Assembly (NCBI GenBank): GCA_029550925.1
Contig: JAKPGL010000051.1
Coordinates: 1 to 54,873, forward strand
Source of the DNA: Planctomycetota bacterium
Lineage (GTDB): Bacteria > Planctomycetota > Planctomycetia > Pirellulales > Thermoguttaceae
Direction of reading: 5' to 3'
Length of the DNA stretch: 54,873 nucleotides
In this document: positions 9,287 through 20,733 of the stretch, piece by piece
How the letters are laid out: each line of letters begins with the position of its first letter
Position numbering within the stretch: position 1 is the stretch's first letter
Translations under genes and position numbers: made by a program
Notes under the pieces: model-generated
What the model saw: the letters and a program-made list of their open reading frames with translations, nothing else
Database searches by the model: none
Told to the model about the DNA's origin: nothing

Positions 9287-10486
9287 TTAGGACGCAGCCA
9301 TCCGGGCCGAAGCGGGCCGAAGGCCGAACGCCTCCGCCAACTGGGCCGCCCGATGCGTCCGTTCCCAGGTGAATTCCGGCTCACTGCGTCCGAAGTGGCC
9401 GCCGGTCGCCGTCTTCCGATAGATCGGACGCCGCAAATCCAGGTCCTCGATGATCCCGCCCGGCGTCAAAGGAAACATCTCCCGAACCAGTTCGCACAGC
9501 CGATCCTCTTCCACAACGCTTGTGCCTTTGGTATCGATCAACAGACTGACCGGCTCGGAAATGCCGATGGCATAGGCCAACTGCACCTGACATTCCTCGG
9601 CCAACCCGGCGGCGACGATGTTTTTGGCCACATGACGGGCCATGTAGGCGGCACTGCGATCCACCTTGGTGGGGTCTTTGCCGCTGAATGCGCCTCCGCC
9701 GTGCGGCGCCCAACCGCCGTAGGTATCCACCATGATCTTCCGACCGGTTACGCCCGTATCGCCGTGCGGCCCGCCGGTTACAAACCGCCCGGTGGGATTC
9801 ACATGATAGACAATTTTTCCTTCCACCAACGACTTGGGCAACACCGGCTTGACGACTTCCTCGATCACAAATTCCCGAATTTCCTTCTGCTTGACCGAGG
9901 CGGCATGTTGCGTAGAAACCACCACCGTATCGATCCGAATGGGTCGTTGGCCTTCATACTCGATGGTTACCTGGCTTTTGCTGTCCGGCCGGAGCCAATC
10001 GACTTTGCCTTTCTGCCGCAATTGGGTAAGACGATTGAGAATCCGATGGGCCAGGGCGATCGGCAAGGGCATCAACTCCTTGGTTTGCCGACACGCATAC
10101 CCGAACATCATCCCCTGATCCCCCGCGCCCAGGCCCTTTCCTTTGGCCGTATTCTCGTCCACACCCTGAGCAATGTCCGGACTTTGCCGACGCAGACTCA
10201 CCAACACGGCGCATGTGTCCGCGTTATAGCCCATCTCGTCGCTGGTATAACCCACCTCCCGGATCACCTGCCGAGCTACTTCCGCATAGTCGATCTTGGC
10301 TTGGGTCGTGATTTCGCCCGCCACCATCGCCAAGCCGGTAGCCACCAACGTCTCGCAGGCCACCCGACTGTTCGGGTCCTGGCCGATCAAGGCGTCCAGG
10401 ATGCCGTCGGAGATTTGGTCGGCCAATTTGTCCGGATGTCCCATACTCACTGCTTCGCTGGTAAACAGATATCGCCGCTTTGCCAC
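9287..10486 (-). CDS. metK: S-adenosylmethionine synthetase
   Basis: A 399-residue enzyme making S-adenosylmethionine from methionine and ATP. Family motifs are [51 protein letters not shown] and [16 protein letters not shown]. The frame extends to 10564, but GGAGGTG lies six bases before the GTG at 10486, and the protein then begins [11 protein letters not shown] as expected. Its product feeds the methyltransferases CheR and RsmG and one-carbon metabolism. The upstream 440 bases show no SAM riboswitch that I can recognise. Confidence 0.97.
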   Translation of the reverse strand: MAKRRYLFTSEAVSMGHPDKLADQISDGILDALIGQDPNSRVACETLVATGLAMVAGEITTQAKIDYAEVARQVIREVGYTSDEMGYNADTCAVLVSLRRQSPDIAQGVDENTAKGKGLGAGDQGMMFGYACRQTKELMPLPIALAHRILNRLTQLRQKGKVDWLRPDSKSQVTIEYEGQRPIRIDTVVVSTQHAASVKQKEIREFVIEEVVKPVLPKSLVEGKIVYHVNPTGRFVTGGPHGDTGVTGRKIMVDTYGGWAPHGGGAFSGKDPTKVDRSAAYMARHVAKNIVAAGLAEECQVQLAYAIGISEPVSLLIDTKGTSVVEEDRLCELVREMFPLTPGGIIEDLDLRRPIYRKTATGGHFGRSEPEFTWERTHRAAQLAEAFGLRPASARMAAS

Positions 10487-10927
10487 TGCAAACACCTCCG
10501 TTAGGTCTAGATTTTCCGGAATATCTCTACGGATGGTAGAAACAATACTTCTGTTCTTCTGCACCTAGGAATAGAAACCAACCTTGTCCTTCCTAAGGAC
10601 CGGCGGGGCCTTTGGGCATAGCTGTCCCTTTTTCTTCCCACCCAATGGCATCCATGCTTCCGATCCAGAAATTCCTCAATCCGAATCCGCCATTATAAAA
10701 TCCCACGCCAGCCTCTTCAATCGAAGGGGGGAGTTTTTCCCGGGCCAATTCTCCGATTCTTTTTCCCTGCCATCTTCTCAGGTTGGCAGGAATGGGGCGG
10801 AGCATTTCCTTTCGCCTACCCCTTTAGAATATGGCCAATCCCCCCGAATGCACACGCCTTGTTTCTTTCTCCCAGCAGACCGTACAATAATGAATCTTGA
10901 AAGTTCCTCCAATGGATCGGAGAAGGA
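10487..10927. other. Divergent intergenic region between metK and uvrA
   Basis: About 440 bases with no gene; both promoters should be here. No strong hairpin, repeat end or riboswitch-like fold was seen. GGAG (10919-10922) is the likely uvrA ribosome site. Confidence 0.5.
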
Positions 10928-13900
10928 ATGGCGGTTAGTCAGTTCATCATCCGAGGCGCCCGGGAGCATAATCTCCAGAACCTCTATCTAGAGCTTCCGC
11001 GGAATCGGCTGATCTGTTTTACCGGCGTCAGCGGCAGCGGCAAAAGTTCCCTGGCCTTCGACACCCTCTATGCCGAAGGCCAGCGCCGCTACGTGGAGAG
11101 TCTCTCCACCTACGCCCGCCAATTCTTGGGCCAAATGCCCAAGCCGGACGTGGATAGCATTTCCGGCCTCAGCCCGGCCATTTCCATCTCTCAAAAAACC
11201 GGAGCGGTCAATCCCCGGAGCACCGTCGGCACGATTACCGAAATCTATGACTATCTCCGGGTGCTTTTTGCCCGAGTGGGGCGGGGCCACTGTCCCCAGT
11301 GCGGCCGACCCATCACCGCCCAAAACCGGGAAACCATTTTACAGGAAATCGCTTCCTTACCTGCTGGCAGCCGACTGTTGATTTTAGCCCCCCTGGTTCG
11401 GGGCCAAAAGGGCCACTATCAAGACCTCTTCGAAGACCTCCGCCGACAGGGATTTATTCGGGCGAGGGTCGATGGCCGGGTCGTCTCCCTGGAGGAAGAC
11501 ATCCAACTGCAAAAGACCGTCCGGCACTGGATCGAGGTGGTGATCGACCGGCTCACGCTGAGCGGCGACTTTCGGCCCCGATTGGCCGAGGCGGTCGAAC
11601 TGGCCCTCCGGGTCGGCGAAGGCGCCCTGATTGCCGCGGTGGAACAGAGCAGGGGGGCCTCCTCGGGAAATGGCAAGTCAGGCTCAGAGGCGGAGAAGTC
11701 GGCCTGGCGGGACATTTTGTTTTCCGCCGCCTATGCCTGCACCCATTGCCGACGCAGTTTCGAGCCGCCCAGCCCCCAACTTTTCAGTTTCAACAGTCCC
11801 CAGGGAATGTGCCCGGCCTGCGAAGGGTTAGGACAGATATACACCTTCGACCCCGCTCTGCTCATCCCCAATCCGAGCCGATCCTTCCAGCAAGGCTGCA
11901 TTGAGCCGATCGGCCGGTGGCAAGACCTCGGTCGATGGCGACGCCATATCTACCGCGGGGTGGCCGAAACCCTAGAGCGCAAATACGACCTTCCCCCCGG
12001 TACCATCCTGGAAACCGCCTGGGAAGAACTGGACCGAAAGTTCCAAGACGCCCTGCTGTGGGGCACCGGCGAGGAACATATCACCTTCACCTGGCGGGCC
12101 GGTCCCAGCGGCTACAAATGGGGCGGTACCTTCGAGGGAATCATTCCAGAACTCCTCTCCCAATACAAAAGCACTTCCAGCCGAATACACCGCCGGGCTT
12201 TGGAAAAATACATGCGAATCATGCCCTGTGCGGTCTGCGGCGGTCAACGACTGAACGAGCAAGCCCGCTCCGTAAAACTCGCCTCCGCAGCGGCCCGGTT
12301 CGCCGACGCCCCCTGGAAATCGCTGCCCGAACTCTGTGCGCTCTCGATTGCCGAGGCCGACGAATTCTTCCAACACATTCAGCTCGATCCGATCGGCCTG
12401 AAAATTGCCGAGGAATTGCTCAAAGAAATCCGCACCCGATTGCAATTCTTGCGGAACGTGGGCCTGGAGTATTTGACGTTGGATCGTTCCGCCCCCACCT
12501 TGGCCGGCGGCGAACTGCAACGGATTCGACTGGCCAGCCAGATCGGCGCCGGCCTGGTCGGCGTCCTTTACATTCTGGACGAACCGTCCATCGGCCTCCA
12601 CGCCCGTGATAACCGCCGATTGCTGGACACATTGGCCGCCCTGCGCGACCAAGGCAATACAGTCGTAGTCGTAGAACACGACGAAGAAACAATCCGCTCG
12701 GCCGACTGGATTGTGGACTTTGGCCCAGGTCCAGGCGTTCGCGGCGGCCAAATCGTCGCCCAAGGCGCCCTGGAAGACATCCTCCAAGAGCCGGAAAGTC
12801 TGACCGCTCAGTATCTCACCGGTCGGCGGACCATTCCGGTGCCCGGCCAGCGTCGGCCGGTGCCGGATAGTTTCCCCTCGAAAACGCCGGATAGTTTTGG
12901 CTGGCAAGAGTCCGAAAGTTCCCCCCCTCCCCCAGCGAGAGGACCTTCCTCTGTCCCCTCTCCCCTGGCGGGAGGACCTTCCTCTGTCCCCTCTCCCCTG
13001 GCGGGAGGACCTTCCTCTGTCCCCTCTCCCCTGGCGGGAGAGGGTAGGGTGAGGGGGCCCGGTAGCAAAGGCTGCCAGCCCAGGGAAGATATTGAGGCAG
13101 ATACCCCGGCAGCGACCCCTTCACCCCGCCCCCTTTCCCACGGTAGGCAGAGGGAAGAAGGGCCCCCCTCACCCGGCGAGCTTCACACGCCGGCTTCTCC
13201 CGCGGAGGGGAAAGGCAAACTGCGGCAACCGGCTGCCATATCACCGACCCCTTCGGACGGTCTGCCCGGCTGGTTGGTGGTGCGAGGGGCCGCCCATAAC
13301 AATCTAAAAAACATCGACGTTCCTATTCCGCTTGGCCGGTTTGTCTGTGTTACCGGCGTGAGCGGTTCGGGCAAAAGCTCGCTTGTTAGCGACATCTTGA
13401 TCGAGGCCCTCCATCGGGACCTCAACGGCGGCCAGGGCAACCCCGGCGCCTACCGAGCCATCGAAGGGCTTGAGCATTTGGACAAAATGATCGCCATCGA
13501 TCAGTCGCCCATTGGGCGAACGCCCCGCTCCAATCCGGCCACCTATATCAAATTGGCCGACGACATCCGGGACCTCTTCGCCCAGTTGCCCGAGGCCAAG
13601 ATGCGAGGCTTTGGGCCGGGGCGGTTCAGTTTCAATGTGCGCGGCGGCCGATGCGAAGCCTGCGAAGGCCACGGGGCCGCCAAATTGGAAATGGACTTTT
13701 TGGCCGACATCTGGGTTCCCTGTCCCGTGTGCGAAGGCCGGCGATTCAACCGGGAAACCTTGCAGGTCTGCTTCAAAGGCAAATCCATCGCCGATGTGCT
13801 CGACATGGATGTTCAGGAGGCCCTCCAACTTTTCGAAAACCAACCCAAAATCCGCCATAAACTGCAAACCCTGCACGATGTGGGCCTGGACTATCTGAAA

Positions 13901-16900
13901 TTGGGTCAGCCGTCGCCCACGCTTTCCGGCGGCGAAGCGCAACGGATCAAGCTGGCCCGAGAACTGGTCCGACCCAGCACCGGTCGAACCCTCTACATCC
14001 TAGATGAACCGACCACCGGACTCCACTTTGCCGACATCGAACTGCTGCTCCGAGTCCTGCAAGGTTTTGTCGATTCAGGCAATACCGTCTTGGTGGTCGA
14101 ACACAACATGGAGGTGATCAAGACGGCCGATTGGATCATCGATCTGGGTTTGGAAGGCGGCGATGCAGGCGGGCGGATCGTCTGCATGGGGCCGCCGGAA
14201 AAGGTCGCCCAATGTGCGGAGTCCTATACGGGCCAAGCGCTCCGGGGCTATTTGCCCGCCTTTCAGGGACAAAAAACTGCCGGGCGCAGCCTCGTGCGAA
14301 TCAGCCGGTCTGGGCAGACAGGGAAATCGGCAGGTTCGCCTCCGGCCCCGGCCGCCGCTTCCGCCTCGAAACCGGGCCGAAAAAACTCCCCCGGCAACGG
14401 CCAGGTCAAACAGGCCATCCGGCTGCGTGGCGCCCGCCAAAATAACCTCAAAGGCATTGATGTCCTGGTGCCGCACGAGCGGATTACCGTCTGCTGCGGG
14501 CCAAGCGGATCGGGCAAAACCTCCCTGGCAATGGAAACCCTTTACGCCGAAGGTCAGCGACGGTACGTCGAAAGCCTCAGCCCCTACGCCCGGCAGTTCG
14601 TCAGCCAAATGCCCAAGCCGAAGTTCGAGCATATCGAGGGCCTATTGCCCGCCGTGGCGATTGAGCAGAAGCACCTCGGCCATACGCCCCGTTCGACGGT
14701 GGGCACGGTAACCGAGATCTACGATTATCTTCGGGTGTTGATGGCTCGACTTGGCCAGCCCTATTGCCCCGAGTGCGATCTCCCCGTAGGGACCCAGACC
14801 GCGGATCAGATCACTGCGAAACTGATGAGTTTGCCGTCGGGGACCCGGCTGTATCTGGCCGCCCCGGTCGATCTGGAACAGGGAGAAACCTATGAGGCGT
14901 TTTGGTGTCGGCTGCGAGCGGAAGGCTATGTGCGGGTGCGAATCGACGGCGTAACCTATCCCCTGGAGCAGATTCCTGACCTGGAACGGCGTCGAAAACA
15001 CACGGTGGAAGTGGTGATTGATCGGATCACAATTCGGCCGGACCAACGGCGTCGGATTGCCGGCAGTGTGGAGAACGCCCTGGCGATGGGGAAGGGGGTG
15101 TTGCGGGTCGTGTACGTTGTGGAAGGATTTCCGGAGCCGTTCTGGCGCACCGAGGTCCATAGCCAGCATTTGGCCTGCCCCCGGTGCGGCCGAAGTTTCG
15201 AGCCGCTCACCCCGCACCATTTTTCGTTCAATAGTTCGATGGGGTGGTGCCCGGCCTGCCAGGGATTGGGCGTGCAGATCGGCGCGGATCCTTCCGCCTT
15301 GATGCGGGATACGAAACGTTCGCTTGCCCAAGGGGCCTTGCTCGTCTGGCCCGCGCCGGAGCATCCGCTCTTTGCGCCCATGCTAGAGGCATTCGCTCAG
15401 GCGATCGGCATCCCTACCGATCAACCGGTCGAGCAGTTCAACGCCCGCCATCGGCGTCTCCTTCTGCAAGGGACCGGCGAGCAATGGTTCGAGACGACGG
15501 CGGAATCGGCCGCCGCGGCGATTTCGGGACAAGACCAGAGCCATGTTTCCGGGCTCTTCCCGAAGGGCGGTGCGCCGTGGCTTTTCCGTTTCCAATACAA
15601 GGGGCTGGTCCGCGCCTTGGAGGAGGCCAGCCGGGTCGCCCCGACGCTCCGGAGCCGACTGGACCATCTGGTGGCTGAGGTGGAATGCTCTGTCTGCGCC
15701 GGAAGCCGACTCCGGGACGATGCGGCCGCTGTGCGTCTGCGAGGCCGAACCATCGACGAAATCTGCCGATTGCCTCTGGGCCGATTGCTGGAGGAAATCC
15801 GGCAGTGGTCGCTTACCGACAGAGAACAAAAAATCGCCGGCGAACTGCTGGAAGAAATCCGGGGCCGGTTGCAATTTCTGGTCGATGTGGGCTTGGAGTA
15901 TCTCAACTTGGCCCGGCCAGCAGCAGAACTCTCCGGCGGCGAGGCGCAGCGAATCCGGTTGGCCGGCCAGTTGGGCCGGGCCTTGTGCGGCATCCTCTAT
16001 GTCCTGGACGAGCCGACCATCGGCCTCCATCCCCGCGACAACCATCGACTGCTCCGGGCCTTGGCCAAGCTGCGGGACCTGGGAAATACCCTGGTGGTGG
16101 TCGAACACGATCGGGAGGTGATCCGGCAGGCCGATCTGCTTTTGGATTTTGGTCCAGGAGCAGGTCAATACGGCGGGCAGATCGTGGCGCAGGGATCGCC
16201 GGCGGTGGTAGCCCGACGGCGTGGTTCGGTAACCGGACCGTACTTGTCCGGCCGAAAAGCCATCCCGATTCCGCTGAACCGCCGGATGCCGTCTCAGGCG
16301 GTCGATTCGCCAGCCGATCCAACCTCCCCGCAGACAACTTCCAGAAATCTTCGCAATCGAAAGGCCTCTTCAGCCAAGAAGAAGGTTGTCCCGTCGGACA
16401 AAGGCCAACCAGAGGTCGGCTGGCTGGAGATCGTCGGCGCCCGGCATCACAATTTGAAAAACATTACCGTCCGGGTTCCCCTGGGCGTATTGACGGTAGT
16501 AACCGGGCCGAGCGGCAGCGGTAAAAGCTCCCTGGTAGAAGAGATATTGTATCGGGCCTTGGTCCGCCAGCTCCACCATGCCAGCACCATGCCCGGCGCC
16601 CATGACACAATCCGGGGCGTGGACCAGATCAACAAGGTCATCTGGGTGGATCAGCAGCCGATCGGACAGACGCCCGCTTCCAACCCAGCCACTTTCACCG
16701 GACTGTTTGATCTCATCCGGGAGCTTTTCGCCCAATTGCCGGACGCCAAACTGCGCGGCTATGCGCCGCGGCGATTCAGCTTCAATGTGCCGGGCGGACG
16801 ATGCGAGAAGTGCGAAGGCATGGGACAAATCAAGGTCGAAATGCATTTTTTGCCGGATGTGTGGGTTACCTGCGACCAGTGCCAGGGCCGCCGGTACAAT

Positions 16901-18526
16901 GCCGAGACGTTGGCCGTCCGTTACCACGGCAAATCCATCGCCGATGTGCTGGAGATGTCTTGCGGCCAGGCGTTGAAACTGTTTGAGAACCTGCCGAAAA
17001 TCCGGCGGATTTTGCAGACGTTGTGCGATGTGGGGTTGGATTATCTGGCGTTGGGCCAACCGGCCAATACGCTATCGGGCGGCGAATCGCAGCGAGTAAA
17101 ATTGGCCGCCGAACTGGCCCGGCCAGAAACCGGTCGGACCCTCTACCTGCTGGATGAACCGACTACCGGGTTGCATTTCGAGGACATGAAAAAGCTGCTG
17201 GATGTGCTCCAGCGTCTGGTCGATCTGGGTAATACGGTGGTGGTGATCGAACACAATCTGGATGTGATCAAGTGCGCCGATTGGGTCATCGACCTAGGCC
17301 CGGAGGCCGGCGAGCAGGGCGGTTATGTCGTCGCCGCCGGCACGCCGGAAGACCTGGCCGACTACGCCCGAAAGTACCGGGCGGCCATGCAGCAATCGAC
17401 GGATGGTCGCCCGACCAGAGGCCTCGGCAAGGTGGATGGCAATGGCGCCGGAATGTTCCGATCCTACACCGCCGAGTATCTGGCGCCGGTTTTGGAGGCC
17501 GGGCCTTATGAAAGGCGGTCTCTCTATGATCCAGCCGCCCTGCACCAACCCCGACCCAATGATATGGACCTGGAAGATGTGGGCCGGGCGGTGCGGATGC
17601 CTTGGGAAGTCGATGGTCCCCGGTGGCACTGCCAGGATCGGGTCGGGCGGAACGGTCGGCCTTGCCGATGGGATGGACGCATCTTGGCCGAGGTCGTCCA
17701 ACGAATCGAAAACTCCCGCCATTTCGGCCCCACGAACTGGAACTCCCGGAGTGTGGTGGAAATTTGCGGCCGACGGAAAACCGACGGCTGGTTCTTCCAT
17801 GCAATCACCGGCGAAGAATGGCTGCTGAAGATGAAATTCCGTACCGCCCGCCGCACGTTCCAACGGGAAGATTTGATCGCCCGTCTGGACCTAAAGCCCC
17901 TGAACGATATGCCGGAGTTGCCCATCTACGGCACGGAACCTCGAGTCCGGTGTCGGAACCTGACCGGCCCCTGGCAGGAGATCGAACTCCGGGTGCATAG
18001 TTATCAGGAGATCGACCGCCCGGAGTTTTGGCAATTTTTGGACCAAGCCATCGAAGGCTTTCAGCGGGTGGTGCAACGGGTTGATCAAAAGCCGGAAGAC
18101 CTCCGTCCCTGGAAGGCGTTGGGGCGGGCCTGGCACCTGGCCCGACGAGGTTTCCGCCGCGGCGCCGCCCCCCAATGGGAACCGGCGGTCCTGGAGAAAA
18201 TCTTGGACCTGCTCGCCCAGGCCGCCCCAAAGGCAACATTCGCGTGGACCAATAAACAAATGGTCCCCGTGAGTCTGCCGGGACGAACTTCCCCCTGGGC
18301 GATCGTCTATACCAAAAAACCCGAGGCGGTCTATCTGGAATTGATCGGGCCGGCTGGCCGATTCGCCCTCGGAGAAGCAACCGGCTTGGCATACAAAGCT
18401 CAAATGCGTCCCCGTCAGGCCGACGGCGACCATCTGCGACTAGCCTTCCGCACTCTGGCTGACATCCCCGTCGAAGCCTTGCTTCAGTTCCTCGGAGAAC
18501 ACCAGGCGGCCGTCAGCTCGGAATAA
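10928..18526 (+). CDS. uvrA: Double-length UvrA: two UvrA proteins fused in tandem plus a C-terminal extension
   Basis: A 2532-residue protein; ordinary UvrA is about 940. Copy 1 (about 1-1110) has Walker [10 protein letters not shown] near 33, the first zinc module CxxC-x19-CxxC (CTHC...CPAC), signature LAGGE, a repeat-rich linker (about 663-775), a second Walker [10 protein letters not shown], zinc module CEAC...CPVC and [12 protein letters not shown]. Copy 2 (about 1160-2195) repeats the plan with [13 protein letters not shown]...[29 protein letters not shown]...CDQC and [12 protein letters not shown]. All four ATPase sites look intact. UvrA works as a dimer that loads UvrB at DNA damage, so this looks like a covalent dimer. 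Residues about 2196-2532 are an extension of unknown function. The copies differ throughout, so this is not an assembly duplication. GGAG precedes the ATG. Confidence 0.95.
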   Translation: MAVSQFIIRGAREHNLQNLYLELPRNRLICFTGVSGSGKSSLAFDTLYAEGQRRYVESLSTYARQFLGQMPKPDVDSISGLSPAISISQKTGAVNPRSTVGTITEIYDYLRVLFARVGRGHCPQCGRPITAQNRETILQEIASLPAGSRLLILAPLVRGQKGHYQDLFEDLRRQGFIRARVDGRVVSLEEDIQLQKTVRHWIEVVIDRLTLSGDFRPRLAEAVELALRVGEGALIAAVEQSRGASSGNGKSGSEAEKSAWRDILFSAAYACTHCRRSFEPPSPQLFSFNSPQGMCPACEGLGQIYTFDPALLIPNPSRSFQQGCIEPIGRWQDLGRWRRHIYRGVAETLERKYDLPPGTILETAWEELDRKFQDALLWGTGEEHITFTWRAGPSGYKWGGTFEGIIPELLSQYKSTSSRIHRRALEKYMRIMPCAVCGGQRLNEQARSVKLASAAARFADAPWKSLPELCALSIAEADEFFQHIQLDPIGLKIAEELLKEIRTRLQFLRNVGLEYLTLDRSAPTLAGGELQRIRLASQIGAGLVGVLYILDEPSIGLHARDNRRLLDTLAALRDQGNTVVVVEHDEETIRSADWIVDFGPGPGVRGGQIVAQGALEDILQEPESLTAQYLTGRRTIPVPGQRRPVPDSFPSKTPDSFGWQESESSPPPPARGPSSVPSPLAGGPSSVPSPLAGGPSSVPSPLAGEGRVRGPGSKGCQPREDIEADTPAATPSPRPLSHGRQREEGPPSPGELHTPASPAEGKGKLRQPAAISPTPSDGLPGWLVVRGAAHNNLKNIDVPIPLGRFVCVTGVSGSGKSSLVSDILIEALHRDLNGGQGNPGAYRAIEGLEHLDKMIAIDQSPIGRTPRSNPATYIKLADDIRDLFAQLPEAKMRGFGPGRFSFNVRGGRCEACEGHGAAKLEMDFLADIWVPCPVCEGRRFNRETLQVCFKGKSIADVLDMDVQEALQLFENQPKIRHKLQTLHDVGLDYLKLGQPSPTLSGGEAQRIKLARELVRPSTGRTLYILDEPTTGLHFADIELLLRVLQGFVDSGNTVLVVEHNMEVIKTADWIIDLGLEGGDAGGRIVCMGPPEKVAQCAESYTGQALRGYLPAFQGQKTAGRSLVRISRSGQTGKSAGSPPAPAAASASKPGRKNSPGNGQVKQAIRLRGARQNNLKGIDVLVPHERITVCCGPSGSGKTSLAMETLYAEGQRRYVESLSPYARQFVSQMPKPKFEHIEGLLPAVAIEQKHLGHTPRSTVGTVTEIYDYLRVLMARLGQPYCPECDLPVGTQTADQITAKLMSLPSGTRLYLAAPVDLEQGETYEAFWCRLRAEGYVRVRIDGVTYPLEQIPDLERRRKHTVEVVIDRITIRPDQRRRIAGSVENALAMGKGVLRVVYVVEGFPEPFWRTEVHSQHLACPRCGRSFEPLTPHHFSFNSSMGWCPACQGLGVQIGADPSALMRDTKRSLAQGALLVWPAPEHPLFAPMLEAFAQAIGIPTDQPVEQFNARHRRLLLQGTGEQWFETTAESAAAAISGQDQSHVSGLFPKGGAPWLFRFQYKGLVRALEEASRVAPTLRSRLDHLVAEVECSVCAGSRLRDDAAAVRLRGRTIDEICRLPLGRLLEEIRQWSLTDREQKIAGELLEEIRGRLQFLVDVGLEYLNLARPAAELSGGEAQRIRLAGQLGRALCGILYVLDEPTIGLHPRDNHRLLRALAKLRDLGNTLVVVEHDREVIRQADLLLDFGPGAGQYGGQIVAQGSPAVVARRRGSVTGPYLSGRKAIPIPLNRRMPSQAVDSPADPTSPQTTSRNLRNRKASSAKKKVVPSDKGQPEVGWLEIVGARHHNLKNITVRVPLGVLTVVTGPSGSGKSSLVEEILYRALVRQLHHASTMPGAHDTIRGVDQINKVIWVDQQPIGQTPASNPATFTGLFDLIRELFAQLPDAKLRGYAPRRFSFNVPGGRCEKCEGMGQIKVEMHFLPDVWVTCDQCQGRRYNAETLAVRYHGKSIADVLEMSCGQALKLFENLPKIRRILQTLCDVGLDYLALGQPANTLSGGESQRVKLAAELARPETGRTLYLLDEPTTGLHFEDMKKLLDVLQRLVDLGNTVVVIEHNLDVIKCADWVIDLGPEAGEQGGYVVAAGTPEDLADYARKYRAAMQQSTDGRPTRGLGKVDGNGAGMFRSYTAEYLAPVLEAGPYERRSLYDPAALHQPRPNDMDLEDVGRAVRMPWEVDGPRWHCQDRVGRNGRPCRWDGRILAEVVQRIENSRHFGPTNWNSRSVVEICGRRKTDGWFFHAITGEEWLLKMKFRTARRTFQREDLIARLDLKPLNDMPELPIYGTEPRVRCRNLTGPWQEIELRVHSYQEIDRPEFWQFLDQAIEGFQRVVQRVDQKPEDLRPWKALGRAWHLARRGFRRGAAPQWEPAVLEKILDLLAQAAPKATFAWTNKQMVPVSLPGRTSPWAIVYTKKPEAVYLELIGPAGRFALGEATGLAYKAQMRPRQADGDHLRLAFRTLADIPVEALLQFLGEHQAAVSSE
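12941..13039 (+). repeat. Three perfect in-frame 33-bp repeats in the uvrA linker
   Basis: Units at 12941-12973, 12974-13006 and 13007-13039 are identical, each coding [11 protein letters not shown]. They contain CCCTCTCCC and GGCGGGA, and the last unit runs into GGGAGAGGG, giving a CCCTCTCCC/GGGAGAGGG inverted pair of the kind seen in dispersed bacterial palindromes. More Pro/Ser-rich, similarly biased sequence follows to about 13250. The length is a multiple of three, so the frame is kept. Confidence 0.9.
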
Positions 18527-18641
18527 TTTTCTGGCGGCGGCGTCTTGCAGGAAGGTCGGTAGGTATTCTGCATCGGATTCCTTTGCGCCTGGGATACAGA
18601 ACCAACGTCTGAACCCGCCGGACAGAAGGAATAGAGTAAGG

Positions 18642-19628
18642 TCAGTGCTGGGAAGGAGGGTCGCTTTGCTGGGCTAGATAATCCCGCAGGCGCAGGACAT
18701 TTTCCGGCGGGGTCTCGTAGGGCAAGGCGCCGGTGCCCATCGAGACGTTCGGTCGGCCCTGAACCAACCGAAGGATGCGATCCGCCTCGGCCTGGATTTG
18801 CGGCCATGTACCGTGGGCGATGATGAAGGCATCGGTATTGATGCGAACATGGACATCTGTTCTGTCCCATATTTTGCGCATAAACGCCGCTTGATCCGTC
18901 TCATAGGGGGCGACCACGTAGGAAGTGCCGGTTTCGAGGATCGCATCCAGGATCGGAGTGGTATCGCCGCCGATGATGCAAGGGACGGGATGTCCCAGGA
19001 CCTCGGCCATTCCTTGCAAAATGGCCTTTAGCGCCGGTAGTTCCACCCGGCGGAAATTGGCCGGCGAAAGCATGGGCGGACAGGCAGCCGACTCGAAAAA
19101 CGCCACATCCAAGCCAAGTTGTCGAACGGCTTTGGCCAGCGCAATTTGGCCGGGCGCAAGGTGCAAGAGGGCCTGGGCGACCTCGTCGGGCCGACTGGCC
19201 ACATCCAGCAGTATGTTTTCAAATCCGACCAGATTGCAGGCGATGGAAAACGGCCCACTGACCGGCGCCCGCACCAGCGCCTCGGGAAAGGCGTCTTGCA
19301 ATCGGCGTGCGACGCGCAGAGCCATAGGCAGTCGGCCGTCGCTGGCCGGGTCCAGAGGCCGGAGGTGAAAAAGGCCAGCAATCGAATCGAACAGCGGCTT
19401 TTTGATAGCGGGAATGCCGACGCCGGTGGGCGGTTCGACCCGGGCGCCATACGCCTCGGCTTCCAGATTATAGATGTCGATGCCGGGCATGATGGGCCGC
19501 TGCCGATACAACCGATAAGCCGCCGCATGGGCCTCGAAGATCAATTGTTCATCTCTGGAGACTTCCCAAGGCGTTCGGCCAATCAGCGCCGCCGCATGTT
19601 CATAAACGGAAGGCGAAAGTTCCATCAT
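18642..19628 (-). CDS. URO-D-family protein lacking the zinc-site motif of corrinoid methyltransferases
   Basis: A 328-residue member of the uroporphyrinogen decarboxylase superfamily (TIM barrel). The start is ATG 19628, after GGAAGGG; the longer frame upstream is a shadow of rsmG. The family feel comes from the segments RLQDAFPEALVRAPVSGPFS, ALLHLAPGQIALAKAV and the C-terminal NVSMGTGALPYETPPENVLR. The His-x-Cys and final Cys used for zinc by MtaA/MtbA/CmuA relatives are not seen: the matching places read GGDT and MGTG. It therefore probably has another chemistry. It lies 71 bases after rsmG on the same strand. It is not an obvious haem-pathway HemE. Confidence 0.75.
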   Translation of the reverse strand: MMELSPSVYEHAAALIGRTPWEVSRDEQLIFEAHAAAYRLYRQRPIMPGIDIYNLEAEAYGARVEPPTGVGIPAIKKPLFDSIAGLFHLRPLDPASDGRLPMALRVARRLQDAFPEALVRAPVSGPFSIACNLVGFENILLDVASRPDEVAQALLHLAPGQIALAKAVRQLGLDVAFFESAACPPMLSPANFRRVELPALKAILQGMAEVLGHPVPCIIGGDTTPILDAILETGTSYVVAPYETDQAAFMRKIWDRTDVHVRINTDAFIIAHGTWPQIQAEADRILRLVQGRPNVSMGTGALPYETPPENVLRLRDYLAQQSDPPSQH

Positions 19629-19699
19629 GGTTTTCCCTTCCCCAGAAATGGGCGCCCTTGGCAAAGGATAACACGTTACGCCTATAGCAGAAGACCTTC

Positions 19700-20458
19700 T
19701 CAGCAGGAGCGGAGTCGGCACTGTTTTTGGTCGAGCATCCGATCCTCCGGACAGAGTTGCAGCAGAACGCTTTCCGCCCCCGTGCTGGGAATGGTGTAGG
19801 TCTTCAGCTTCCGCAGTGCCAGGCCGTGGGCCAGGCCGTAATGCCGAGCTTCGCCTCGTTCCTGCACCCAACCGGGGCCTTTGAGGACCAGCATCCGGTC
19901 GAACTGAGGCCAATAAGGCTTGAACCACTTGAGCAATTCCTTCAGAGGTGCGACCGCCCGAATGGTCAGCGTATTGAATTGTTCTTTGGCCAGGATTTGT
20001 TCCGCCCGCCCGTGAAACACCGATGCCTTCAACCCGAGCTTTTGGATGATTTCCTCGGCGACGCGGGCCTTTTTCCCGATCGACTCGGAAAGGCAAACCC
20101 GCAAATCCGGCCGAAGAATGGCAAGCAGAGCGCCCGGCACGCCGCCGCCCGAACCGACATCCAGCACCTTTTCGCCCTGCTGTAAAAACTCGGCAAAAAC
20201 CAGTGCGTCGAGAACGTCCCGGCCGACGAACTTTTCGTAGTCGGTATGCCGGGTGAGGTTCACCTTTTGGTTCCAGTCCCAAAGCAATTGGGCAAACCGG
20301 TCCAGAAGGGCCGACTGGTCGGCGGGAAGCTGGATACCGTATCGGACCAACGCCGCCGCGAAACTGTCCCCTGAAATTGGCGCGGTCGGACTGGGGGAGG
20401 AACAGTCCGTAGGCAACGTCTTGTCTGGATTGCAGAAAGGATCAGGTTCCATTAGCAT
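19700..20458 (-). CDS. rsmG: 16S rRNA (guanine-N7)-methyltransferase RsmG
   Basis: About 252 residues. RsmG (GidB) uses SAM to make m7G527 in 16S rRNA. Motifs: WNQKVNLTRHTDYEKF, the SAM loop VLDVGSGGGVPGALLAI, LSESIGKKARVAEEI, and VAPLKELLKWFKPYW. The start is uncertain: ATG 20458 and ATG 20452 are both close to the family start, but no clear Shine-Dalgarno sequence is present. The N-terminal ~30 residues are Pro/Ser-rich and not conserved. The frame further upstream (to 20731) is not supported. Confidence 0.9.
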   Translation of the reverse strand: MLMEPDPFCNPDKTLPTDCSSPSPTAPISGDSFAAALVRYGIQLPADQSALLDRFAQLLWDWNQKVNLTRHTDYEKFVGRDVLDALVFAEFLQQGEKVLDVGSGGGVPGALLAILRPDLRVCLSESIGKKARVAEEIIQKLGLKASVFHGRAEQILAKEQFNTLTIRAVAPLKELLKWFKPYWPQFDRMLVLKGPGWVQERGEARHYGLAHGLALRKLKTYTIPSTGAESVLLQLCPEDRMLDQKQCRLRSC

Positions 20459-20733
20459 AGAAAGAAATAAAAGGGCGCATGAAAACAGTGGTTCCGGAGG
20501 AATCGGCAGATTTTTCCGTATTCTCTGGAGTGCTCGGTCATTATAGGTTATTCTACTGAATTCCTGCGTGCGCGGGAATGATGTCCACAAGAATACCGCC
20601 GGCGAAAGAATACCACCCGAAAAAATGCCTCGTTGATACGCCCATGACAAAAGGGGCGAACCACTTGCCTGCCCGCTTGATGTAGCGTTGTTTCCTTCCC
20701 CAACATTTCCTTTTCTTTCTGGAGGTTGCAATC

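Noticed and set aside
9353-10504. A 383-codon frame antisense to metK
   Set aside because: It is a shadow; the minus-strand frame has all MetK motifs.
10928-18526. Double UvrA as an assembly duplication
   Set aside because: The two halves differ throughout, in linkers, signature residues (LAGGE and LSGGE) and zinc-module sequences.
19629-20282. N-terminal extension of the URO-D frame across rsmG
   Set aside because: The upstream part is an out-of-frame shadow of rsmG; homology and a ribosome site begin at 19628.
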